Part shown: one piece after another, positions 58,058-64,000 of the stretch
Position numbering within the stretch: the first letter of the stretch is position 1
Layout: every line of letters starts with the position of its first letter
Origin: Roseovarius sp.
GTDB lineage: Bacteria; Pseudomonadota; Alphaproteobacteria; Rhodobacterales; Rhodobacteraceae
Assembly (NCBI GenBank): GCA_027493545.1
Contig: JAOSKR010000001.1
Span: 710,001-774,000, forward strand
Reading direction: 5' to 3'
Length of the DNA: 64,000 nt
The notes under the pieces: generated by a model
What the model was told of the DNA's origin: nothing
Seen by the model: the letters and a program-made list of their open reading frames with translations, nothing else
Database searches by the model: none
Translations under genes and position numbers: made by a program

Positions 58058-58722
58058 ATGCACGACGACGACGAAGAGAGCGGCGGCAGCGCCCCTGTTT
58101 CGCGCACGAGATGGTGGCGGGGTTTGCCGTCGACCAGGAGACCTGGCGCGACGTGCGCCGCTTTCGCGTGTCCGAACGGACCCGGCTTTACGCCCGACGC
58201 AAGGAACTGCATCAGGACGAACGCGAGGCCCAGGCGCAGGCGGTGGCGGCCGGGCTCGATGCGCTGCTGCCCGACCCGGCGGGCAAGGTGGTGGCCGGAT
58301 ACTGGCCGATCCGGGGTGAACTCGATCTGCGCGGCTGGATGGGCCGGGCGCACGAGGCCGGCGCGCGGCTGGCGCTGCCGGTTGTGTTGGAAAAGGGCCG
58401 CCCGGTCGAATTCCGCGCCTGGGCGCCGGGTGCGCGCATGGAGCGCGGCATCTGGAACATCCTGGTGCCGGCCGAGGGCGCGGCGCTGGTGCCGGACGTG
58501 GTGATCGTGCCGCTGCTGGGGCTCGACCGGGAACTTTATCGGCTGGGCAATGGCGGGGGCTATTACGACATGACGCTGGCGGCCCTTGATCCGCGCCCGC
58601 GGATCATCGGGGCAGGGCAGGATTTCTGCCGCATCGCCTCGATCTTTCCCCATCCCTGGGACATCCCGATGGATTGCGCGGTGCTGGGCGACGGCACGGT
58701 GCTGGGCGAGGACGCGGCGTAG
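58058..58722 (+). CDS. 5-formyltetrahydrofolate cyclo-ligase (one frameshift)
   Basis: ATP-dependent conversion of 5-formyl-THF to 5,10-methenyl-THF. About 221 residues. The start MHDDDEESGGSAP is followed after a lost C near 58095 by CFAHEMVAGFAVDQETWRDV. The catalytic region has RKELHQ (basic) and the GNGGGYYDMTLAAL ATP/folate loop. An acidic N-terminal 25-residue extension precedes the core. AAAGGAGAAAG lies upstream of the ATG. Immediately after the EamA gene. Confidence 0.9.
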
Positions 58723-58750
58723 TGATCGTCGCGTTCCATCGTGACTACCC

Positions 58751-58771
58751 GCCCCGGGCTTGACCCGGGGC
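58751..58771. repeat. Second copy of the GCCCCGGG palindromic repeat
   Basis: GCCCCGGG-CTTGA-CCCGGGGC, the same element as at 30302-30322 with one change in the centre. Lies between the cyclo-ligase stop and mipZ, and may end the plus-strand transcript. Confidence 0.5.
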
Positions 58772-58852
58772 CTCGCCCGACCTGCGCGAGGGGCACCGGC
58801 TTGGGGGCCGGGGCGGGTGTGCGGCCGGCTCGAGGGCCGCCCTCGCGGATGC

Positions 58853-59662
58853 TCAGAAATCCGCAGTCACCCCCGGCAGCCTGAGCGCGTTGATCAGATC
58901 GCGCAGCTCCTGCCTTGCGGCGATGTTGGAGATGTTGAGCTGCTTGACGCCGATATCCTTGAGGTCGAGCAGCGTCAGCCCGCGCGGGAAAAGCTCGCGA
59001 AAGATGACCCGCTCGTGAAATCCCGGCGCGGTGCGAAAGCCGATGCGGCGGGCGAGGTGTTCGAGCGCGCGGCCCATCTTTTCCTTGTTGACCATCTGCT
59101 GCGCACCGAGCCGGTTGCGCACCACCACCCAGTCGATCGGCTTCAGTCCCGCCTGCGCCCTCAGCTGGCGCGCGTTCCACACCATCTCGGAATAGACCGA
59201 GGGGCCGAGGATGGTCTGCCCGTCGCTGTCGACATGCGCCAGCAGGTCGAAATCGACGAAGCTGTCGTTCAGGGGCGTGACCAGCGTGTCGGCGAGGCTG
59301 TGGGCGACTTGGCTGAGGCGGGTGTGCGAGCCCGGGCAGTCGATCAGGATGAAATCGCTGTCGGGCTCCATCTCGGCCACCGCGGCCGAGAGCCGGCGAT
59401 CGTAGATGTTCTCGCCCGGCTGCAGCGCCGACTGGTCGATCTCGGGCAATTCGCGCCAGGACGGCCCGGGCAGCGTCAGCCCCGACTGTTTCATGAACCG
59501 CGCGCGGTTGGTGATGTAGGTGCCCAGCGTCCGCTGCCGCAGGTCGAGGTCGAGCGCGCTGACCTTGCGCCCCAGCCGCGACAGCGCGGCGGCGACATGC
59601 ATCGACACCGTCGACTTGCCGGCACCGCCCTTTTCGTTGCCGACGACGATGATATGCGCCAT
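58853..59662 (-). CDS. mipZ: Division-plane positioning ATPase MipZ
   Basis: ParA/MinD-like ATPase that forms bipolar gradients and inhibits FtsZ, setting the division site in alphaproteobacteria. 269 residues, intact. The deviant Walker A motif GNEKGGAGKSTVSMH and Walker B-like FILIDCPGSHTRLSQ are clear, and TLGTYITNRARFMKQ, typical of MipZ, follows. Start at 59662. A ParB partner is expected elsewhere. Downstream of the rpmE terminator on the same strand. Confidence 0.93.
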   Translation of the reverse strand: MAHIIVVGNEKGGAGKSTVSMHVAAALSRLGRKVSALDLDLRQRTLGTYITNRARFMKQSGLTLPGPSWRELPEIDQSALQPGENIYDRRLSAAVAEMEPDSDFILIDCPGSHTRLSQVAHSLADTLVTPLNDSFVDFDLLAHVDSDGQTILGPSVYSEMVWNARQLRAQAGLKPIDWVVVRNRLGAQQMVNKEKMGRALEHLARRIGFRTAPGFHERVIFRELFPRGLTLLDLKDIGVKQLNISNIAARQELRDLINALRLPGVTADF

Positions 59663-59807
59663 GCCCGTTGCCCTTCTTCCCATGCCCGGGTTTTGCCGGT
59701 GCGTTTGGCTCGGCACCATATGTTGTATGCAGCAGTCCGTGAAGCCGGATATGCGCTTTGCCGCGCGATTATTGCATTTGCGCCATCACCGCGTCGCCGG
59801 CCCGGAC

Positions 59808-59832
59808 GAAAACGCCGCCCCGAAGGGCGGCG
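59808..59832 (-). terminator. Rho-independent terminator after rpmE
   Basis: On the minus strand CGCCGCCC-TTCG-GGGCGGCG is followed by TTTTCG: a perfect 8-bp stem with a stable TTCG loop, 27 bases after the rpmE stop. It ends the rplS-rpmE transcript and separates it from mipZ. Confidence 0.8.
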
Positions 59833-59859
59833 TCGCGCGATGTCACGGGTGCGGCGGCG

Positions 59860-60082
59860 TCAGAAGCCGAGCCCGGAATACTTGTTCTTGAACTTCGACA
59901 CGCGCCCGCCGGCGTCGGTCAGGCGGGTGCCGCCACCGGTCCAAGGCCGGGTGTACGGTCGGGTCGATGTCGAGCGACAGGGTGTCGCCCTCGGACCCGT
60001 AGGTCGAACGCATCTGCACCACGGTGCCGTCGGTCATCTTGACGTCGATGACGTGATAGTCGGGATGGATATCCTTTTTCAT
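59860..60082 (-). CDS. rpmE: 50S ribosomal protein L31 (one frameshift)
   Basis: 73 residues after repair, the usual alphaproteobacterial length. [20 protein letters not shown] is typical. An extra T (CCTTGG for CCTGG) near 59942 shifts the frame in HPAWTGGGTR; it continues with [20 protein letters not shown] and stops at 59860. No zinc-cysteine pairs are visible, so it is the C-minus type. The minus strand places it directly after rplS. Confidence 0.95.
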
Positions 60083-60093
60083 CTCAGGCTCCC

Positions 60094-60477
60094 TCAGGCG
60101 GATGCGCCGGTTTTCGGCTTGTAGGTGGCGTCCTCGGCGATCCGCGCGGATTTTCCCCGGCGCGAGCGCAGATAGTAGAGCTTGGCGCGGCGCACACGGC
60201 CGCGGCGCACCACGGTGATGCTGTCGATATTGGTGGAATGGAGCGGAAAGATGCGCTCCACCCCCTCGCCGAAGGAAATCTTGCGCACGGTGAACGTGCC
60301 GGCGATGCCGTCGCCGTGCTTGCGGCTGATGCAGACGCCTTCGAAGTTCTGCACCCGCGTGCGGGTGCCCTCGGTCACCTTGTAGCCGACGCGCAGGGTG
60401 TCGCCGGCCTTGAAATCGGGAATTTCCTTCCCGAGCGAGGCGATCTGTTCGGCCTCGATCTGAGCGATCACGTCCAT
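60094..60477 (-). CDS. rplS: 50S ribosomal protein L19
   Basis: 127 residues with the typical [20 protein letters not shown] start, [20 protein letters not shown], and [20 protein letters not shown]. Intact. Lies at the ribosome subunit interface. In the usual rpsP-rimM-trmD-rplS order, but separated from trmD by 326 bases, so it may have its own promoter. rpmE follows 11 bases downstream. Confidence 0.97.
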   Translation of the reverse strand: MDVIAQIEAEQIASLGKEIPDFKAGDTLRVGYKVTEGTRTRVQNFEGVCISRKHGDGIAGTFTVRKISFGEGVERIFPLHSTNIDSITVVRRGRVRRAKLYYLRSRRGKSARIAEDATYKPKTGASA

Positions 60478-60803
60478 CGCTGCTGTCTCCTAATGCTGCT
60501 TGCGGTTTTCACCCGCAAAGATGGCTCGCGTCCTCAGAGCTTCTGGTCTTCGTCCGGGTCCGCCATTGTCCCGTATCGGGGGCGCCCGCCAGAGATCAGG
60601 CCGTCATTTCCGTTCGCGCACCGTTCGGGGTCGGAGCCGCAGGTGGGAGCCGAAGAACCCCCATGAACCCGGTCCCGCCCATGACGGCGCGGCCCCGAGT
60701 CGGTTTCCCGACCGGGACGGACGGGGTATAGGCAGGATGGGGCAGGGGATCAAGGGGTTCGTTGGCCGGGGATGCCGCGTTTGACGCCGGCGCCGGCGCC
60801 GGA
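60478..60803 (-). other. 326-base trmD-rplS spacer
   Basis: No supported gene. The trmD-proximal end holds a self-complementary GCCGGCGCCGGCGCCGG run. The rest is GC-rich with no clear promoter. The distance is unusual for an operon of this type and suggests an internal promoter for rplS-rpmE. Confidence 0.4.
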
Positions 60804-61565
60804 TCAGCCTTCGCCGCCGTCCTTGCCCGCGCGCCTGGCGCGCCAGAGGTCGGGGCGGCGGGCGCGGGTCAGCGCCTCGGCCTGTTCTTGCCGCCATTGG
60901 GCGATGCGGGCATGATTGCCAGAGAGCAGCACCTCGGGGATGGCGCGGCCCCGCCATTCGGCCGGGCGGGTGTAGTGCGGATGCTCCAGCAGCCCCGCGG
61001 CAAAGCTTTCCTCCGCAATCGAGGCGAGGTTGCCCAGCACGCCGGGCAAGAGCCGCACCGCGGCGTCGATCATCGCCATCGCCGCGATCTCGCCGCCCGT
61101 CAGGACGAAGTCGCCCAGACTGACCTCGCGCACCCCGAAATGCTCGATCACCCTCTCGTCGAGACCCTCGAAGCGGCCGCAAATGAGTGTCACGCCGGGG
61201 CCCGCCGCCAGCGCCTGCGCCGTGGCCTGGGTAAAGGGGCGGCCGCGCGGGCTGGCATAGAGGAGCGGCCGGCCGGCCGGCGCGCCCGCCTGCGCCGTCT
61301 CGATCGCGCGCCCCATGACATCGGCTCTGAGCACCATGCCGGCGCCGCCGCCTGCCGGCGTGTCGTCGACATTGCGGTGCCGGCCCTCGCCGTGTGCGCG
61401 CAGGTCGGTGGTCTCGAGCCGCCAGAGCCCTTCGGTCAGCGCCCGGCCGGTGAGGCTGTCGCCCAGCGGGCCGGGAAACGCCCCGGGGAAAAGCGTGATG
61501 ACATGCGCCGTCCAGGCCCCGGCCGGAAGGGGCTGGCGTTCAGGTGGTGCGGGCCGGTCGGTCAT
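60804..61565 (-). CDS. trmD: tRNA (guanine-N1)-methyltransferase TrmD
   Basis: SPOUT methylase giving m1G37, which prevents +1 frameshifting; essential. 253 residues with [40 protein letters not shown] (active-site loop), [15 protein letters not shown] (knot, with catalytic Asp nearby) and [21 protein letters not shown] 17-residue N-terminal extension precedes the core. Downstream of rimM, 49 bases apart. Frame intact. Confidence 0.96.
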   Translation of the reverse strand: MTDRPAPPERQPLPAGAWTAHVITLFPGAFPGPLGDSLTGRALTEGLWRLETTDLRAHGEGRHRNVDDTPAGGGAGMVLRADVMGRAIETAQAGAPAGRPLLYASPRGRPFTQATAQALAAGPGVTLICGRFEGLDERVIEHFGVREVSLGDFVLTGGEIAAMAMIDAAVRLLPGVLGNLASIAEESFAAGLLEHPHYTRPAEWRGRAIPEVLLSGNHARIAQWRQEQAEALTRARRPDLWRARRAGKDGGEG

Positions 61566-61614
61566 GGCCCCGGCAGATAGCCGGGCGCGCGCGGCCGCGC
61601 AAGCGCGGCGCGGC

Positions 61615-62118
61615 TCAAAAGAGCCCCTCGGGCGGGTCGGCGACGATGCGTCCCAGGGCCAGATCGACCGTCGGCACGACGGCGCGGGTAAAGGGCAGGA
61701 GCACCGTTTCGCTCTGGCCCGGAACCGCGATTTCCAAAAGATCCGAAGCCCCGTGGTTGAGCACCGCCGTCACCTTGCCAAGCGGCGCGCCGCCGGTATC
61801 GAAGACCTGCAGCCCGATAAGGTCGGCGTGGTAGAACTCGTCCTCGGCCGGTTCGGGCAGGCGGGCGCGCGCGACGTAAAGGCGGGTGCCGCGCAGGGCG
61901 TCCGCGGCCTCCTTGTCAAGCACGCCGGAGAGGCGGGCGATGAGGGCGTTGCCGGTCTGCCCGGTAAGGGTGACGTCGAAGTGCCGCGCGCCATCCTCGG
62001 TTTCGAGCGTGCCGTAGCTGGCGATGGCGTCGGGTTGGGCGGTGAAGCTCTTGAGCCGCACCTCGCCGCGCACGCCAAAGGCGCCGGCGATGGCGCCGAC
62101 GCAGACCCGTGCGCCCAT
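61615..62118 (-). CDS. rimM: Ribosome maturation factor RimM
   Basis: Assists 30S head assembly by binding S19. 167 residues: [26 protein letters not shown]-like [20 protein letters not shown], and the C-terminal PRC-barrel part [20 protein letters not shown]. Start at 62118; the rpsP gene lies 215 bases upstream. Frame intact. Part of the rpsP-rimM-trmD-rplS group. Confidence 0.95.
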   Translation of the reverse strand: MGARVCVGAIAGAFGVRGEVRLKSFTAQPDAIASYGTLETEDGARHFDVTLTGQTGNALIARLSGVLDKEAADALRGTRLYVARARLPEPAEDEFYHADLIGLQVFDTGGAPLGKVTAVLNHGASDLLEIAVPGQSETVLLPFTRAVVPTVDLALGRIVADPPEGLF

Positions 62119-62173
62119 CTCAGCGCCCCCCGGCCGGCATGGCGGTCGGATGCCGCGCCGGGGCGAAGGGGGT

Positions 62174-62288
62174 GCCGCGTTCAATCGGAAAACACCCGCC
62201 CCCCGGGCCCGGCCCGGGGTGTTGAGCCACCGGCACAGCGGCCCGGCCCGGGGGCCGGGGCGTGCAACGGGTGCGATTTGACGCGTCG
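62174..62288. repeat. Degenerate inverted repeat between rimM and rpsP
   Basis: A CGCGTTCAATCGGAAAAC motif on the left and GATTTGACGCG on the right resemble the element after the transglycosylase gene (43894-43974). The interior is GC-rich (CCCGGCCCGGGG-type palindromes). It is more diverged than the other copy. Confidence 0.35.
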
Positions 62289-62333
62289 CGCCAAAGGAGT
62301 CGGGGGCCGCCCGCATCGAGCCGGTCTGCCGAC

Positions 62334-62744
62334 CTACGCCTCGCCGGTCTCTTCGGCGGTCTCGGCGGGCGCCTCCCCGGCCGGGGCGGCGTCGGCCTCG
62401 GCGGCAGCGCGGGCCTTCTCGGCCTTCTGCTCGGCGCGTTCCTGCGCCTTCTTGCCGGGGACGCCCTTGTTGGGGTTGGCGCGCTCTTTCTTCTCGGCCA
62501 TGCCCGCGGCTTCGAGGAAGCGGGTTATGCGGTCGGTGGGCTGGGCGCCCTGGCCGAGCCAGTACTGCACGCGCTCGATGTTCATCTTGACGCGCTCTTC
62601 GCTGTCCTTGGGCAGCAAGGGGTTGTAGGTGCCGAGCTTCTCGATGAAGCGGCCGTCGCGGGGCATGCGGCTGTCGGTCGCGACGATGCGGTAGAAGGGG
62701 CGTTTCTTGCTGCCGGCGCGGGCAAGGCGGATTTTCATGGCCAT
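62334..62744 (-). CDS. rpsP: 30S ribosomal protein S16
   Basis: 136 residues: [39 protein letters not shown] and [20 protein letters not shown]. The C-terminal 50 residues are an Ala/Glu/Lys-rich tail typical of alphaproteobacterial S16. ATG at 62744 follows AAAAAGGAGACCCC, at better spacing than the internal ATG at 62738. First gene of the cluster. Confidence 0.96.
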   Translation of the reverse strand: MAMKIRLARAGSKKRPFYRIVATDSRMPRDGRFIEKLGTYNPLLPKDSEERVKMNIERVQYWLGQGAQPTDRITRFLEAAGMAEKKERANPNKGVPGKKAQERAEQKAEKARAAAEADAAPAGEAPAETAEETGEA

Positions 62745-62793
62745 TTTGGGGTCTCCTTTTTGAATGGCGTGGGGGCGGCGGGATGACACCGCC

Positions 62794-63091
62794 CTATGAT
62801 TGCTGCCTCTGGTGATGTCGGATCACCTCGGCGATGATGAAATTCAGGAACTTCCTGGCGAATTCGGGGTCGAGATCGGCCTCTTTCGACAGTGCTTCGA
62901 GCCGCCCGATCTGTTGCGCTTCGCGCGCCGGATCGGACGGGGGGAAGATCGTGCTCGGCCTTGAGCCGGCCGACAGCCTGGGTGTGCTTGAACCGCTCGC
63001 CAAGCGTATAGACGAGGATCGCGTCGAGCCGGTCGATGCTCTCGCGGTGTTCCTTCAGCAGGGCGGCGGCGCGGGCGGTGGCGTCAGTCAA
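62794..63091 (-). CDS. Chorismate mutase, AroQ-type (one frameshift)
   Basis: Converts chorismate to prephenate for tyrosine/phenylalanine synthesis. 98 residues after repair. The AroQ helices include [20 protein letters not shown] and [20 protein letters not shown]. An extra C in a C6 run near 62945 splits the frame, and it continues [20 protein letters not shown] and [18 protein letters not shown]. The start is TTG at 63091, whose bases overlap the stop of the preceding GNAT remnant, so translation is coupled. Located just upstream of rpsP. Confidence 0.88.
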
Positions 63092-63203
63092 CGGGGAACC
63101 CTTTCGGTGCGAAGAGCGGGTCGGAACAGTCGCCGATCTCGAGTTCGGGGCCGCGCGGGATCAGCCGGCGGGTCTCGATGACGGGGATGCTGGCGATGGG
63201 CAT
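63084..63203 (-). pseudogene. Truncated GNAT acetyltransferase N-terminus
   Basis: A 39-residue ORF from ATG 63203: PIASIPVIETRRLIPRGPEL, then [18 protein letters not shown] and TGA. The first 20 residues match the beginning of a GNAT protein (IPVIETxRLxLRG, as in the neighbour). No acetyl-CoA-binding region follows, so it appears to be a remnant of a third GNAT gene. It still overlaps the TTG of chorismate mutase by 8 bases and may act as a leader that couples translation. The start lies one base after the upstream GNAT stop region. Confidence 0.55.
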
Positions 63204-63204
63204 C

Positions 63205-63747
63205 TCAGAGCCCTCCCGCGGCGGGGTGGCGCCAGAGCTGGCAGGGCCGGCTAAGCACCTCGACATCGCGTTCGGGCCTGGCGCCCAGTCGCTCGGCCAG
63301 CCGCCGCGAGCGGGTGTTGGCCGGGTCGATATAGGATATCAGGGCCGGCATGCCCCAGTGCCGGGCGGCATGGGCGCGGGCCGCCCTCGCCGCCTGCCAG
63401 GCCAGGCCGCGCCCCTCGAACCCGTCATAAAGGTGCCAGGCCAGTTCGGGCTCAAGCCAGCCGTCGTTCATCATGACGCCGACGCGACCGGCGACCTGGC
63501 CGGTGTCGCGGCATTCGACGATCCACATGCCGTAGCCGCGCAGACCCCAGTGCCCGATCGCCGCCATGAACGAGCGCCACGCCTCCCACCGGGTTTGCGG
63601 GCCGCCGACGAAGCAGGCGCGCGGCGAGGCGCTGAAGGCGGCGAAGGCCTCGAAATCGGCCTCGCGATAGCCGCGCAGGACCAGTTCGGCGGTCTCGATC
63701 ACCGGCACGCCCGCGGGCGACGCGGAGGCGGGGGACAGGCTGGTCAT
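63205..63747 (-). CDS. GNAT-family N-acetyltransferase
   Basis: 180 residues. VIETAELVLRGYREADFEAF is the typical N-terminus, followed by WLEPELAWHLYDGFEGRGLA and ISYIDPANTRSRRLAERLGA, the acetyl-CoA region of RimJ/RimL-like GNATs. Start ATG at 63747 overlaps the upstream GNAT stop (ATGA). Substrate unknown; related proteins modify protein N-termini or small amines. Frame intact. Confidence 0.87.
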   Translation of the reverse strand: MTSLSPASASPAGVPVIETAELVLRGYREADFEAFAAFSASPRACFVGGPQTRWEAWRSFMAAIGHWGLRGYGMWIVECRDTGQVAGRVGVMMNDGWLEPELAWHLYDGFEGRGLAWQAARAARAHAARHWGMPALISYIDPANTRSRRLAERLGARPERDVEVLSRPCQLWRHPAAGGL

Positions 63748-64000
63748 GCGTAGGCCTCGGGGCTGCCGTCGGCGTCGTCGGAGCCAAGGCCAAGCTCGGC
63801 CGGGCCGGGATGGCGAAAGAGCATGTCCTCGCCCATGTGAACATTGTGGTAGCTGCGCTCGAACCGCGCGCCCAGCCGCTCGGCCAGCGCCACCGAGCGG
63901 TCGTTGCCGGGCACGATGTTGGAGGTGAGCGTCGTGAACCCGAGGTCCTGATAGGCCCATGCGCGCGCCCTGAGCGCGCCCTCGGCCGCCAGGCCCTTGC
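63744..64000 (-). CDS. GNAT-family N-acetyltransferase (C-terminal part, 5' end beyond window)
   Basis: Reading from the window end: GLAAEGALRARAWAYQDLGF, LTSNIVPGNDRSVALAERLG, and a tail GAELGLGSDD-like segment ending EAYA. The Q/RxxGxA/G acetyl-CoA loop (KGLAAEGAL) and GNxxSxxLxExxG-type helix identify a RimJ/RimL-like GNAT. About 85 codons are visible; the N-terminus lies outside. It overlaps the next GNAT start by 4 bases, so the two are an operon of paralogues. Confidence 0.8.
   Translation of the reverse strand, partial: KGLAAEGALRARAWAYQDLGFTTLTSNIVPGNDRSVALAERLGARFERSYHNVHMGEDMLFRHPGPAELGLGSDDADGSPEAYA

Noticed and set aside
1-64000. tRNA, rRNA, IS element or prophage
   Set aside because: No transposase, integrase, phage structural gene, cloverleaf-like segment or rRNA sequence was recognised on either strand.

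Overview
The window looks like chromosomal DNA of a Rhodobacteraceae-type alphaproteobacterium. It is strongly GC-rich. It carries a MipZ division-plane ATPase, a PHA-cycle thiolase/reductase pair, RTX and Hint-domain proteins with serralysin-like C-termini, an alphaproteobacterial LexA box (GAAC-N7-GAAC), and gene orders familiar from this family: ETF-QO / TPR / ispE / prenyl synthase, rplY / pth, and rpsP / rimM / trmD / rplS / rpmE. This taxonomic placement is inferred from gene content, not from a search.

Layout. 1-6.4 kb: end of ETF-QO, a secreted TPR protein, ispE, a polyprenyl diphosphate synthase, DUF2007, a TrmN6-like methyltransferase and a 56-aa DUF465 protein. 6.5-12.5 kb: phaB and phaA, an EAL-domain phosphodiesterase, tag, a HEPN-like gene of atypical composition, rlmN. 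12.5-20 kb: an amidoligase plus peptidase-C26 pair, mtnP, a LysE exporter, apt, a LOG-family protein, a PLP dehydratase, dapD and a small partner. 20-24 kb: an eight-repeat RTX protein facing a Hint-domain protein. 23.8-30.2 kb: dapE, a glycosyltransferase-like gene, rplY, pth, small metabolic genes, murJ. 30.4-38.4 kb: NYN/LOTUS protein, yghU, frmA, SOS-controlled imuB, an EamA transporter, mnmD and a divergent FAD oxidoreductase. 38.5-49.2 kb: a second RTX protein, dapA, a lytic transglycosylase, an NlpC/P60 hydrolase, an M17 peptidase, carbonic anhydrase, a DUF4139 protein. 49.4-57 kb: asd, an MFS transporter and a homogentisate-degradation cluster (hmgA, fumarylacetoacetase, an MBL hydrolase, a flavin monooxygenase, DUF2783). 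57-64 kb: an EamA transporter, 5-formyl-THF cyclo-ligase, mipZ, the ribosomal/tRNA-modification cluster, chorismate mutase and GNAT acetyltransferases.

Four genes of the diaminopimelate/lysine route (asd, dapA, dapD, dapE) lie here but are scattered over about 31 kb. Cell-wall functions (murJ, lytic transglycosylase, NlpC/P60) and tRNA/rRNA modification (trmD, rlmN, mnmD, TrmN6-like, rimM) recur. No tRNA, rRNA, CRISPR array, insertion sequence or prophage was recognised.

A dominant property is the number of single-base indels. I count about 33 reading-frame breaks in about 25 genes, many in genes expected to be essential (asd, murJ, rpmE) and many in homopolymers, with at least four at CCTGG sites. 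They are best read as sequencing/assembly errors, so broken genes are annotated as single CDSs with the break position given.
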